DNA of 64,000 nucleotides from Litomosoides sigmodontis (GCA_963070105.1 OY718804.1:9516317-9580316), one strand, 5' to 3'. Counted from the first letter of the stretch, positions 37,201 to 50,442 are shown. The notes: generated by a model from the sequence alone, not told the origin. Numbers and translations are program-made.

Positions 37201-38296
37201 CGGTATTACTAATCGATTCTGAGAGTCAAACAACATCGACGATCAAGAATGAGTGTGACGATGAACAGTCACCATGCAGAGGTTACATTTTAGGTACAAT
37301 TGCTGATTCCTTCATCTGTTCTCATAATCTTCCGGAAGCTCTTGATGGTAAGCGAGAGGAGCAGCAACGAGAGAAACAAAAATTATACGAAACTAAGAAC
37401 GAAAAAGATGAAAAGGAAGATCTGGAAATGAAAGACTTGCTTTTGGAGTTAAGTGCAATCGAAAAGAAAGAAAAATCTTGGTCAAAGTGGACTCTAGAAT
37501 ATTCAGATTCTTTAAAATATGATGATTCATAGTATTTGTTATATCGGGATGTTTATATATCCTTCCAACCGTAGTGGGATTTTTTAAATCTATTGGAACA
37601 TAAAGTACTGTTTGGTTACGGACAAGTCTGAGAAGCATTTACGATGTTTTGAAAAATGCCCTATCTTCTCATCAATTTTTAAGCACTAAAGTAAACTATG
37701 TCAGAATAAGTTCACTTATATGGGAGTGTTTTCCGATTCTTCCTGTTTTTTTTGTTTATTGTTCTTAATGTACATTGTTGAACTTTTGAAGATTATTTCA
37801 AGGGTTAACTTCCTGAAATTACATAATTTGTTTCCTTAGTTTGACTAATACGGGTTGCTCTTTGCTTATTGCTGGCTTCTTATTTTGTTTTCTTACTGAG
37901 AAACAGATTAGTCTAACAAAAAGATCATCCTTGTTTCACACTTTACTTCCTGACGAAATTCCCAAGCAGTTGCCTCCTCAGTGGAACTTTTGAAGAGTTT
38001 ATCCAGGTACATTTGCACTTTGATTTTGTTAATTGTTGTAGTAATTATTTACTTGTAAGGATAAAAAAATGTACGAGCAAGAAAAAAAACGAAATCCAGT
38101 AAATTAAACAAACCACAGTGAGACATGATGGATCTTCCGTGATACCATGAGACAGTTGTGCATTTGGAGTAACGTGTAAAAGTATCCGAGTTGCTGGTTT
38201 TCCTAGTATTTCCGCCATTAGCTTTATAAACTGAACATTGAAATTACTCGGAAATCTACTCGCCGGGAGATTTGACGCGAGCGTTATTAGTGGCAT
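34283..38296 (-). CDS. mif-2: Macrophage migration inhibitory factor homologue, MIF-2 type
   Basis: Two exons, 38114-38296 and 34283-34462, join in phase 0 to exactly 120 aa, the family size. The protein starts MPLITLASN; Pro2 is the catalytic proline of MIF tautomerases once Met1 is removed. It carries NAQLSHG in the first exon, and SADKNIKYSSSIS, DPAHCMIHF and a C-terminal SGTTMKEL in the second, as in filarial MIF-2. The CxxC pair of vertebrate MIF is absent, also as in MIF-2. Secreted filarial MIFs modulate host macrophages; no signal peptide is present, as usual for MIF. The intron is 3,651 bp, far longer than any other in the window, and contains a complete RPC4 gene on the opposite strand. 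The 36-bp-scale introns of neighbours make this size stand out. Confidence 0.95.
35183..37532 (+). CDS. POLR3D: DNA-directed RNA polymerase III subunit RPC4, nested in the MIF intron
   Basis: Eight plus-strand exons: 35183-35298, 35444-35616, 35725-35876, 36103-36254, 36339-36487, 36560-36639, 36811-36972 and 37200-37532. They close in phase to 438 aa. The N-terminal half is basic and Arg/Gly-rich (GRGRRGRI) with FIEQQGIFSSG, as in RPC4/RPC53. The C-terminal half has the RPC4 signature, here GKLRIRKGGRMELSFCGMPL followed by DVTCGVA, later RGYILGTIADSFICS (human GKLQ...KSGK...LDVT...VLG). RPC4 pairs with RPC5 (POLR3E) in the TFIIF-like subcomplex of Pol III, which makes tRNA and 5S rRNA in the nucleus. 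The last ~65 residues are Lys/Glu-rich; a GTAAGC donor at about 37348 would allow a shorter product, so the end is slightly uncertain. The gene lies wholly within intron 1 of mif-2, antisense to it. Confidence 0.9.
35959..35986. repeat. (TG)n microsatellite
   Basis: A TG dinucleotide run with one CG interruption lies in intron 3 of the RPC4 gene. Confidence 0.95.
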
Positions 38297-40561
38297 CCTA
38301 AAATTTCAAATGTAGTTTTCGAATTTAGGAATTCGAGAAAACTAGGAACATGAAAGATCTACCTAAAATGATTGACAATTAGTTATTTCGTTCGCTTAGC
38401 GCTTCGTATATCTTTTTAGTCCGTAATTTGGAAATAATATGGCGCAATTATTTGTAACTGCAGTTCTGATATACTAGGATCTTTATCAATCTTAATTTGC
38501 GAAATCAAAAACATCAAAAAACCTGTAGTAAGGAAGTGCAACGAATCTTACCTGTGAAAGAAGGTTTAGGACAATTAAAAAAGTATGCTACGTTGATCTA
38601 CTACTCATTACCTAGCTTTCAGGTTGCACATAATTTTGTTAAATGGGAAAGATTGCTAAAGATATCATAAAACGGCCTATAACTGAATGATTAAGATGGA
38701 TGAATAAGTTTTGAGATGATGTGAAAGTACAGAAAGTAATGATTAAATGGGATTTGTTCGTCATTTTTTAAACGACCTTCCAGACAAGCCACTTGGTCAA
38801 AAGTACTTCATCCACAGATTAGCACGTTATATACATTAGATATAACTGCGTTACCAAGGAAAAAAATTCATTTCGTACGTTTCGTTATAACCAGGTCATC
38901 AGGTCAGTGAACTTATATTTTACTCCGCTTATCCGATTCTGTCTTGTTGCACCATTTTTATTAACCCACACCAGAAGTAAATGATAAATAGGACCTATCA
39001 ATAGATGTTAGAAAGACCGACGGGGCCTTCCTTCACAAACTGGAAACTCATTAAAGCTGGTCAATCAACACCTCACGTAACTTTCGACTATGAATAGCTG
39101 TCCACGAGTCGTACTCTGATGAAACAAACAATCGCCTAACCTCTTCGAGCATTAGTTGATAATGTATAAATATTGGATAAAGATTAAAAGAAGTTATACT
39201 TAACCTTACGGCTTAAATAAAATTCGTTCACAACACTCATTTAAGAAGTCCATACCGATGCAAGTCTTCTTTCTCTCTCAATATTCATTCACCTTTTACT
39301 CAGCTCAACAAACTTTGAGGTCAAGCTTGACTTCACTCACTTCAACAGCAAACCGTTTACTTCCTTATACAACACAATGATAACACAACTCGTCCACTTC
39401 ACACCACTCCCACTTACGCTGCTTGTGAAGGGCGAACGCAGACGGAAAACCGATCAATACTTTATCATCCGTCGGCAATACAATTTTGCTTAGTAGCAGT
39501 TTGTTTGCTGCGATTCCTAACAGATTATGCTAGCACGGTCAAGTTGCTCTGAAGATGATCAGAAGCAAGCACCAACAAAAGCAAAATGACGTTCACAGTA
39601 TTGTAAACAGTTCGACGAGAGGATTGTAAATTGCTGAAATCTGCGATAACCATCCAGATGGTGGATATGTAACATTCAGTGAGCAGGGAACATCCATCAT
39701 CACAGCTATGACTCAAAACCGACAATATTTCTGAACGTCGGGCTTATCCCTTTATGCGTTCATGAAACAATGATACGTTATGTACTGTAAATAATTTGTA
39801 CACACATTTTCATAATTTAGATCGTTGTTGCTTCAGGCAGTTTATAATTAGTGATAGAAGGAAACATGTGAAAATTTAGAGCTGAATACTAGGAGAAAGC
39901 AATTATTTCCCAAATTATGGTAAAACATTTTTCAGGAATTAAAGAAGGCAACCGAAATGAATTCATTTTCCATATCTTGATGTTGTATCTCTTCAAATTT
40001 AAAACTTTAAATTAGCAGATGGAAAACGAATAGAAGATTTCCCAAAGTTCCTAGATGGCCGTATATGCGTTCACAAACATTGATGAAGGGAATAAAATAA
40101 TGCGACAAATTACAACAGTGGTTTTGATAACAAGAAAAAAATGTGAAAAAGTAGACCTAAGGATGTGACCTTATAATAAGTGGGTAATCAAGATACGCTT
40201 AAAATTATTCTAATACTTAGAATTTAGACTGCCCTTAATTTGCTTCCACGCTTTTCAAACAAAAAAAGCTTAAAATATTAACCGTTATGTAGGAAAATTA
40301 TGCTTAAGAGGGAGAACATGCAGCTGAAAATATAAATTTTCCTCAAAATACGCTATTTTCGTGCAAAATGCATGAGAAGTGCATGGTTTTTTTTAAAAAA
40401 GTTCAATCATGAAGGAATTCTATAACAGGAGCTATGACCAACTGGAATGAATATCAGTAAATGACAGACAGTATAAATTAACAATCATAGGAACACTGTG
40501 ATCTGTTAGTACAAGAATATCTTTCAATTACAGGATGGCGAAAAGAAAGCTATATTCGTTT
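38297..40561. other. Intergenic, upstream of mif-2 and downstream of the CENP-C-like gene
   Basis: About 2.3 kb with no splice-supported exon. It should hold the mif-2 promoter at its left end and the 3' UTR of the gene ending at 40562. The minus-strand ORF at 39525-39725 is hydrophobic, lacks family resemblance and was not called. Confidence 0.5.
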
Positions 40562-43500
40562 TCATTCATTGGTTTTGGCGTCTTTCTCAACAGAGTCTCG
40601 GCATGCACGATCGAATTTACGAATCCTACGAGCACGGGCATGTTGCTCTAAAATAACACACTAAATGTCGAATCATAAAACTAATTAATACAAAGCAACG
40701 ACATTCAAGCATACTTTGTTCGCGTTTTTGCTGCTGCAAAGCTTTGGACATATCAATAGTGTTGTATTTGACATATAAAGGATCCTTGACAACCGCCTCT
40801 TCCACTCGGACCAGTTCGTACGCTTAAACAATAAAATCAAAAGATCTATAACAGCATTCTACCTCGACGTGTGCTGGTAGAACGAAAACACAAATCAGAA
40901 CAATGCCGCAAAACTCACTTCCTTGCTGATCGCGACGGTATACAGGCTTCTCACCTAGCCACTGACGGATAGGAGCAACGCGGTTCCTTGTCGAACGTCG
41001 AAAACCTTGTTCAATTTCTTCGGAATGCACTGGAACATCAGACTTACTGTAGAGAATCAGACACTTCACATCTTGAAAATAAATAAGGCAGATCTGATAT
41101 AGAACCACTGAAACTGTAGTTTGGTAAGCGCCACCTATTTTGCGGCGACGTAAGACAGCCGCATCTTTGTTTTCATCCTTCGCTGCTACGATGTGCACAG
41201 GAGAGACAGAACTATCAAGTGGTTCGCATAAATCACCGCTAAATGATGGATTCATTTTAATAACTGAATCGCCCTCTTTGCCTGGTGTATTCACCGACAT
41301 ATTTGATTCGTTAAGCACTGTAAGCAGAAAGTGGTAATAATTTAAGCCCAATAAGCGCTTCAAAATTTTACTTCTGCATGTCATAAAAGTGACGTATTTC
41401 AAAGTGAAGCAGTAGTTCATTTAATAAAACAGTAGAATTGGGACAATATAAACAAATCAAGAATGAAATAATACTTTTCATAAATAAATTTTCAAAAACT
41501 ATTTTCCAGAAAAGGTCACAATTCCAACCCTGTTGCCATAAATAACTGTCAGATCTATAGAAGAAATGGCTGAATCTTTTTTTTAGTTAATGGTCTATAG
41601 AGTAATCAAAACACGTACTTGATAAAATCCTCCGTCTATCGAAGTAATTTCCGGTGTCGAATAGAGGTATTTTCTGTTGTTCTCGGTATTCGTTGGCAGT
41701 TGTGTCGAAAACGATTTCTCGTTCCTCAGAAGGTACATTTTGTTCTTCCACTACGCTCAATTTGACTGTATCTTTAACTATTTTTTTCATTGTATCGTCA
41801 TCAAAACTATCGATAACAACAAGCTGAGTATCACCCATTTCCTCTGAAATGTTTTTACAAATACTTTTGATAGGAACAAAATAAGCAGTTTCTCACAACA
41901 TATACCTTCTTCTGATTGAGGATAAAATAAAACCTTTAGAATCTGCTGCAGCTGGACTCACATATTTTAGAGATAAGTTAGAGCCCTGAAAACACAGAAG
42001 TTAAAAACCAAGTACTGTGAAAAAGTGTAAAGCAAAATTAAGGTTTTATAAACTTAAATCCATAAATATCATAGAATAAATAGAAGGATTATGAACAAAT
42101 TCCGAAGTTACCTCAGAACTCTTTTCAAACCGAAGATTTCCGATAGGTGATAATAATTTCAAAGGGTGGGGACGGCGTCTGCATGCAGGTCCACTTCTCG
42201 CAACATTATCGACGAGCATCTGAGTTATATCTAAAAAAAAATAATTCAATCCTTAAAAAACGCAAAAAAACATGAATAAAATTACCGGTTTTTGTAACAG
42301 GTGTTTTTGGAACTGTCAGTAATGAATTGTTGCCCGCAATTTTCTTCCATTTCTTTTCCGTACTGGAAGTTGGCCTTGGTGTTCCACCACTTTTTAAATG
42401 CTCAAAAGCAAAACGTGACAGTGGTATCTGCGTAACTGAACTCATAGAACTTGTAAGCCGTTGTTCCAGTTCAGTTTTACTACGCTCCTCAAAAACACAT
42501 TTATCCTAAATTATCAGAATATGTGCTTTATTAAAGCTGATTAAGTTGACATTTCAATAAATTTTCTAAAATTTCTACGGTCTTCAACACCAACAACTTC
42601 GTATTGAAACACTATTCTCATCAATAGATTAAAGCAAATTCAATAGAACCTGTACCTTCAAGGGGGGCGATGGAGTGCCATATTGTGAAATCGCCATTAA
42701 TGAGCTAGTCGGTACAGGTATCCGAGAAGGTGTAGAAGGTTTCTCAGTAAGAAATTCACAAGAAATGCGTGAAGACCGTGATGACGGACAACGTTTTGGT
42801 GTCAACTGCTAAAGCAAAATTTATAAATTATAGTTTTCTTCACTTATGGAATTATCAAAAAGAATTGAAATAAAACAATTAAATGATTCCTTCCTTTAAT
42901 CAACATTTTATATCAGAATAACAAGATAAAATACCGGGGTATGGGACGTAGTGCGACTATGCAGTGATACCGGTGTGCCAGAACCCGTCTGCGTTGCATG
43001 ACTGAAACTTTTCGCTTTAAAAATCAAAAAAAGACCGAAACGTTTGAAAAAATTACACGGAAAAGAAACACAGCAGCATTTACCTAGCTAAAGCAGCATG
43101 ATGAGCGCCATAACGCGGACAAACGTAAGCAGATCCTTCAACCGGCGTACTAGTGCCACGTAAAGCAGTAGATGCAATAGATCTCTAAAACGAATGCCAA
43201 AATTTTTCAAAAAAAATTTTAGAATTTTCACGAACACAACAACCACTTACTTTCTTGAACAAAGGTGTAGCAATTGCAGGTTGTTTTCTGATTACTGTGC
43301 GTTCCTCGTATATTGCATTCCTCGTATATTGCTTAGGTGTTTTAAAGGATACGGTAGTTCGATTGTTTGGACGCGAAGTACTTACATGTGTAACACTATT
43401 GTCGATCGGCTTCTCGAAATAACAGCAAGGAATTCGGGAATCTCGCGTATTCAAAGAGGAAATCTGTAATAGCTGTAACGAGCGAACATATACAAAATAT

Positions 43501-45944
43501 CTATGATGACTAAGAAATAACGAAAACTTTCAATTAACAGAAGACCTGAAAATAAAATCAATTTTGTTGTGTTAAAAGAAACATGGGAAAAAATTAAGCT
43601 GACGCACTTCACTTTTTTCACTTGTTGCCAAGTCAACTTTATCAATACACGATAAATCAAATGTTGCTTGCAAAGGAGCGGGATAGCCGAAAAGTTTTTG
43701 GTTTATCGGCTGTAGCGCTATTTCATCTTCCTGAAAAGAGCTCCCTTAAATTGTCAAAAAGAGCAGAGATTAAAACATACTGAGATAACCATAAGGTTTC
43801 GACCACTGCAAAATTAAGAGTTTCCAATGATTTATCCATAACTATACTTCTAAATCAATTGAAGTTAATGTCGTGAATGTAAGTGTATTGTAAGACTGAA
43901 AACTCAATATTTAAATTCACGAAATGCGTTGGTATCCTTTGAGAAATCTAAAGAAACAGAATGACATTAATGTTGAATGTTATCAAAATATTATAAACCC
44001 TTGAAAGGCTAATACGGTACGTATTGACAGATCAGCTGTTTATAATATTCTATAATATTTGATCCGCTGTTTTTATAATAGTATTTAATACCATTCACTC
44101 AAGATCTCCCATATTTTTGCATCTTTTACAGGTACAATAGTTAGTAATGATAGCCTGCTCATATGGAGATATGGGTAGTATTTCCCCTTTCAGCACTGAA
44201 ATAGTGCATTTCGTTTTGGCACAGTTTCTCACAGAAGCACGAATAAATTACTAAAAGGTAAAGTTTTAACAATCATCAACAATCTAATTCAAACAAGATC
44301 CGTGAACGTGTATAATCAGTACCAAAAGTGATATTAGTGTTCCTTTGAGTAATTCAGATTACACATCCATTTAAATGATATAAGGGTTTATTTATATAAA
44401 CATACTTCATCAACATGCTCAGAATCCAACATGGAAGTGTTGTGTTGATCTTTGTGGTCTTGTACCGGATTCATCATATTGCCCTATAAATAATTACTAG
44501 TTTTTCGGAAAATCTTTCATTATATAAAAGGAGTAATGCTCATATTTCCAACATTATAATGAAAAAGGAAAAGAAAACCTTAGCTTCATGAAATTTCTCA
44601 ACAATCACAGCCCCATCCAATTTAAGTTCTAATATGGGTTCACATTCTCCAATATTGTTCACGTGGTTTTCACTAGTATGAAAAATTGGGCTCTTATTAT
44701 CATCGTTGTTTTCGATAGTATATGTCACGTTTGTACCACTTTCCTGAAACTACCAAGGTTTTAAAATAAAACAAAAGTTTCGAAGCAACATCGGAACCGA
44801 GAGCTGAAAAATTAGAAAAACATTGTTAATACCAACCTTTAGTAATGTCTGGTTGAGAATTTCATACATATTTTGGCTTTGACAACATGTACTACGACGA
44901 AAATACGAAGCTAAAATCATGACATTTTTAGCGCCACATTTTTAATACCTTTCCTGAAGCAATATTTCGCCGAGAAAACATGAAAAAATATATATATATA
45001 TAAGTCATTACATCCATCAACTTCCATTGGTTCACCAAAGTTGTTGCTGTTGTTGTCGCCACTCGTGGCATCGTCTGTGACAGTTCTGTCCACTTCATCA
45101 ATGAGAGTTACGGCGTTTTTTTGACTTTTATTTACTGAAACATTCTTACTGTATATTTAAGGATAACATGAAAGTAATTTATGCAATAATAAAAAATAAA
45201 AAACCTGAGTCGTCCTCAGTGCTGTATGATGTTTCAATATAAGTAACACTGAAATCCGGAGTTGGTGCACGATCCGTTAAGATGTTAAAATTAGGACGCG
45301 CTTCTCTTGCCTCAATTGGATAAAATTACTTAATGCTGCACAATTCTACAACAAATTAAGCTTCAAATATTTAACAATGTCATATTCGAATAGCAATCAC
45401 TGCGTAATCACAAAACAAAGGTCAGCCAGTAATTTGAGAAAATTAAAAAGAAGTGAAAAAATTTGGAATATTACTTTTCTTAGTTGCTCCTCCGCTTCCT
45501 TCCGAAGAATTCCTAACTGTCCATTCTTAATTTCACTTTGTACAGGAAGAACTTCTACTTCATCCAAGAAGTCTGGCGCATCCTCCAATTCCTCCGAACC
45601 GTAATATCCTGTATCACTCCCTCTCCAACCGTACAGCTGGTCAACGCAAATTATTTTCTGAAAGTCAAAAATACATAATATTATCCTCCTGCAGCTTACA
45701 GTAATACTACACATTTAATTTCTGTTGCACAAATCGATAATCAGTAGTACAGACTTAAATAACCATTAATACAAAGAATAATGAGAATGCATCTTGATCA
45801 GGTTAAATTTCCAATAGTAAATACAATAGAACAACACATAACACTTACACGACCACACTTGATGTTTCTGGTATGCTTAAACCATTTAGGTAACATATTG
45901 TTAACATCCCGATGGTACTGTGACTTCGTTTCCACCACTGACAT
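40562..45944 (-). CDS. hcp-4: CENP-C/HCP-4-like kinetochore protein
   Basis: Twenty minus-strand exons: 45849-45944, 45475-45657, 45205-45310, 45012-45134, 44837-44891, 44579-44743, 44406-44483, 43608-43730, 43251-43463, 43084-43184, 42935-43001, 42656-42805, 42286-42505, 42112-42230, 41934-41985, 41619-41843, 41135-41317, 40919-41029, 40715-40822 and 40562-40647. They give about 850 aa. One join (45012 to 44891) is out of phase and must be corrected. Most of the protein is Ser/Thr/Pro-rich and disordered, with many short TP and SP sites (likely kinase targets). The diagnostic part is in exon 18: FRRSTRNRVAPIRQWLGEKP, which fits the CENP-C motif (Arg-Arg-Ser-x-Arg, Pro, then an aromatic Trp) that binds the CENP-A nucleosome. 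Only about 65 charged residues follow, with no cupin dimerisation domain. CENP-C links centromeric chromatin to the outer kinetochore; C. elegans HCP-4 is the nematode member. KNL-2/M18BP1, which can carry a similar motif, is the alternative, but no SANTA or Myb domain is visible. Confidence 0.75.
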
Positions 45945-47004
45945 TGTTTACTGCAAATAACGTAAATCCGCACGTGTAAGCGTGTCAAATGGCGTCCCTC
46001 CTCCCTCACCTTTTCACGTCACAACAACATACCAATAAAATCATACAAGAAAGATTCCCGCCGTTACGCCGTGAAAACAATATTTTGAACTATGAGATGA
46101 ACTGTGAAAACATTTCGTATTTGTGGAAGGAAGCAGAGATGCAGAGAGTGAGCAAGTAACACCAGTGGAAAATGATAAAGTGTTGTTCCGTAAGAGGGCA
46201 AGGCAGAAAGAGGAACAGAGAGGGAGAGGGAGAAAGAGAGAGGGGGATGGTTTTGACTGTTTGCCCTTCCATGGTAAAATTCATTTATAATAACTTTTTT
46301 TTGTAAGAAATCATTAATGTCTGTTCGGATTCCGCTGTTGTACTGCTGCTGTTGTAGAACCGTGAAGGTTCAATGAGCTCATTGAACAATCGGATAAAGT
46401 AGGATGTGAAAAGCGAATAAAAATTCGTGAAAATTAAAAGCATGGAAGGAAGGAGGATAAACGACCAAGCATGATAAGGACAGTGTTCGCTCTCAGACAT
46501 CACATGCATACGTCGTAAAATTGCATGTGTTTAGGTGCTACACAACATTCAGCACTAGAAATATCCCTCTGCACATTGCAAATTTCCACATCAGAACTTC
46601 TGTAATTCCTTTAACACGCACGATATAACAATCACTTTCACGGAAGCAATTTCAAATATCAAGAAAATTTCAACAGGGAAGGTTGTTTTCACGTGTTTCA
46701 CGTGTTTCCGTGGTTTCAACACCGTCCATATTTCAACGTCACATACGTTTTCCAATATTATACGTGTTTATAGTTCGTGGTATGTAGAAGTATTGTGCAG
46801 GGCTGATATGATTAAAAGGAGTGTATTAGGAGAGGAATTAGAGGTTTTCGAAGTGAATGTCTTTGGGAGTAGAACTTCCGCTGAGGATGTTTCCGAAAAC
46901 GGTTAAGAGTTTCATTCAAGAAAAAAGCAACATCTCTCAGCAAAGCAAAATTCCGCTCTCGCTGTTTTCCATTTTCGAATTTAGCTAATGTTCTCATTCT
47001 ACAG
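45945..47004. promoter_or_regulatory. Divergent intergenic region, CENP-C-like / DNPEP
   Basis: About 1.06 kb separates the two divergent start codons. It contains a purine-rich tract at about 46200-46245 (GA/GGGAGA) and, around 46680-46720, the near-repeated string TTTCACGTGTTTC. The ORFs at 46090-46509 (minus) run over the purine tract and show no family resemblance. The last bases before 47005 are TTCTACAG, which could be a trans-splice (SL) acceptor. Confidence 0.45.
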
Positions 47005-49957
47005 ATGATGAGTTCGTGGCAAGCGAGTAGTGAAGTCAAGAAAGCAGCCAAGGACTTCGTGACTTTTCTTAACAAAGCTGTAACACCGTTTCACGGTATA
47101 CATATTTTATTGATTTTGAAATTAGTGATGGGTATTTACTAAAGTAAAATATTACAAACATATTACAAATTCGGAAATAAATATCAAGTTTGAGGACTCC
47201 AGCAGTATGCTAATTGAATCGACATGTGTTTTACAGCTGTAGAAGAAAGTGCGAAGAGATTGAGGGATGCTGGATTTCAAGAACTGGGGGAATCCGAACA
47301 CTGGATTATTGAACCATTAAAAAAATATTTTGTCACGAAGTATGTTTTCTTAGTTGCATACAAAAGCGAGATGTGTGTTTATATCGAATGTATATCGCAA
47401 TGAAGATAAATTAATTTAATTTTGAGGAACAAATCGACAATATTAGCCTTTGCTGTAGGTGGAAAATATCGGCCGGGTAATGGATATTCGATGATTGTGG
47501 CACACACCGATAGCCCATCACTGAGAGTAAAACCAATTTCAAAATTATGCAATGATAAATACCTACAGGTCAGAAACTGCTTTTTCTTACGAATCTATAT
47601 GTTTCCTAAGGACAATAATCAAAATAAATTCAAGTGGTTAAACAGACTGTTACATCGATCCACTACTCTTTCCAGGTTGGTGTATCAACGTACGGTGGAG
47701 GAGTGTGGCGGACATGGTTCGATCGAGATCTTAGCATTGCAGGGCAAGTGATATACAAAAAGGTAGTTTTTTTTTTTAATTTTTCAACATTGCAAATATT
47801 TCAGTCTTGCAAGAAATATAATCATAAAAATCATGTTTGGTCATAGAAGCAGTAGGGTTTTAAAGAAGTTACTGAAGGTCATTATTTCTTTGAAGTTGTT
47901 ATTTTTGTTGTATAGCAAAATAAAGCTGAATTTTCCTGTTGATTTGCCAGCAAGAAAATTTTTAGGATGATGCTATTGTGCAGAAACTGGTGAACATTGA
48001 TGCTCCTGTGCTTTTCATACCAAATTTAGCAATTCATTTCACTTCTAACTCAGAGCGGAACAGATTCGAGTTCAATAATGAGATCAATTTGCGACCTATA
48101 ATCGCTACTCTTGCAACCGAAAAACTTAATAAAGTAAATTTAATACTCCAAATTTTGTGATTCTATGCGAAATTAAATACGTGATGCTTTTGTCTGGAAG
48201 GATTTGGATAATATTTTCTACAACGCGATCATTAAAAAGTTGGATTGGCAACAGTTTTTTGAACTGTTTCTATACAATTTTTGAATTTGAGAAGACACTA
48301 TCCGAATGTTGTCTCGAAACTTTGGAGTACTCGTGACTTCAGAAGGACATGTAGTCATTGTTCTGAATCTCAAATAAAACAGTAGTGTTTTCGTGAGGTT
48401 TTGAAGAATACTGAGTAGTTGGTTGGAATTAGATGTGTTTCAGAATACGAAGGAAAATCGCACATGCGATGCTGGCATTAATGTCAGTAGCGTGATAAAA
48501 GACCATCACATGGTACTTCTCGACACAGTAGCTGATGCAGCTGGCTGTGAGCCTAGTAACATATTGGATCTTGACTTATATCTTTACGACCATCAAAAGG
48601 CGGTAACATTTAAGCATTTAGTACTTTTTTGTTGTTTGTTCTTGTCAAAATTGTTTAAAACCTGTCATCGAAATCATTCAGACAATTGGAGGAGTCCATG
48701 AAGAATTTATCAGTGGTCAAAGGTTAGACAATTTGGTTGGTGTTTACACATGTATCTCTGGACTTCTGAAGAGTGTTGAGGCTGAGGATGCGCTTGCTGG
48801 TGAAGAAAATATTAGACTGGCTGCCTGTTATGATAATGAAGAAGTAAGTGATTTGTGAACTTCTTATGACATTTTGACCGAGTTCCCCAGACACTTCCTT
48901 CAATTTCAGTGTGGAAGCCAGTCAGCACAAGGCGCTGCAAGCAGCTTTACCGAGTGGGTTCTAAGACGTTTAGCAGCGGGTGATTCACAAGCGGCATTCG
49001 AAGAAGCTATGGGAAAGTCATTTTTGATTTCTGCAGATCAAGCACATGCAGTGCATCCCAACTATTCAGAAAAACATGAGGTGGGTGGAACGTAGTTGGT
49101 GGATCTTTTTAAATCTCTCACTACCGATTATCAGAGGTGGTTTATCTATTTGCAACACTGATTTTATAGGAATGCCACAGGCCAGGTCTCCATGGAGGTA
49201 TCGTGGTCAAGATAAATGTTAATCAGCGTTACGCTACAACGGCTATTACACATAGTGTTTTGAAACAAATTGCATGTCTGTCGGGTGTACCCCTGCAGGT
49301 ATGAGCTTCTAGGTCATATGACCCTTATGAATTTCCGTGCATTCCGTATTAGAATTGTAAAGTGTTAGCAAACAACTGTAAAGTCATGTGAACTGATGTG
49401 TAAAGTTGTGAATTCTCAAGAAAAATACTAGTAGAGACAATGGTGACATTCATCGCTTGGACAAAAAATTAATTTAATAATTTTAGCTTTTAGGTTGTTT
49501 CATATAGGGTAACTGACTTCTACTCTAAATATGAATGCTATTTTTAAATCTTAGACGTCTGTGCACGACAGTTGCAGAAAGTAGTGGTTAGGAACGATAT
49601 GCCGTGTGGTTCAACGATCGGACCCATACTTTCTACTCGTCTTGGTATCCGAACAGTGGATATTGGTTGTCCACAACTGGCGATGCATTCCATACGTGAA
49701 CTGACGGATACTTCGAGTATTCATCAGGCTACTACACTGTACTCGGTACGTCCTCAAAAAACTTATACAGGGACTGAAAGTTATTAATTCAGCTAAACAA
49801 CGGATAGGTGCTGAACTTTCACTCAAATTTTTCCAAATTTGTATATGATGAAGATAAGTGGATAAGTTGCTCCGCAGAAAAATTTTGTTTTTAAATTACT
49901 TAATCGCTTCAGGCTTTCTACCAACAAATTGCGCATGTTTTGGCAACCATTTCATGA
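47005..49957 (+). CDS. DNPEP: Aspartyl aminopeptidase (M18 family)
   Basis: Eleven exons: 47005-47095, 47237-47339, 47427-47568, 47676-47762, 47966-48133, 48444-48602, 48682-48843, 48910-49080, 49170-49298, 49578-49745 and 49913-49957. They close in phase to 474 aa, the normal length. The M18 metal and catalytic residues are in place: His of VAHTDSP, Asp of [10 protein letters not shown], Glu-Glu of DNEECGSQS, Asp of SADQAHA and His of LAMHSIRE. Other signatures are [23 protein letters not shown] and [11 protein letters not shown]. The cytosolic enzyme removes N-terminal Asp or Glu from peptides and forms a tetrahedral dodecamer in mammals. The start is ATGATG directly after TTCTACAG, so the mRNA may be trans-spliced right at the start codon; the second ATG (47008) is equally possible. 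Confidence 0.97.
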
Positions 49958-50442
49958 AAAGATCAGTTATCTGTTTATTGTTGATCTTTGTCATTTATTA
50001 TCACTGCAATGGTTTTCATTTTAATTTTTCTTGCTAACATAATTTTAAAAAAATGACAAAATTGCAATGACAAATAAACACGGAACAGATGTACCGGATA
50101 AAGCAGTAACTGTCAACTGTATTTACATTAACATTGTACATAAAAAAGCACTTCCCTCCTCTTACTTCAAATATTTGTGGGTTTCGAAGGTAATTCGATC
50201 AAAAGAGGTTGGGTCAGATGTTTGCACTTTTAAAATATTGACTAACTTCGCTTCTTCATTCCATCCTCGCTTGCTCTTAAATTTCACTCAAAAACGTTTT
50301 ACTCTTAAATCCATTTGTCCACGAATAAGAAATTTCACTAGAAATTTGAAATGAATTATAGAGAAGTAATCAACAAATTAAACTGATTTTGCATCCTCCC
50401 TATGTGAATCCTAATATTTTTGAAGACGTAAACGTCTATTTT
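49958..50442. other. Convergent intergenic region
   Basis: The 485 bp between two converging stop codons hold the 3' UTRs. The plus-strand ORF at 50067-50354 has no family or splice support and was not called. Confidence 0.5.

Noticed and set aside
40824..41420. 198-codon minus-strand ORF read as a single exon
   Set aside because: It mixes two exons of the CENP-C-like gene with intron sequence; donors and acceptors at 41135 and 41029 split it.
43785..43810. Possible short minus exon (WSKPYGYL) in the CENP-C-like gene
   Set aside because: It ends in phase 1, while both neighbours join perfectly in phase 0 without it.
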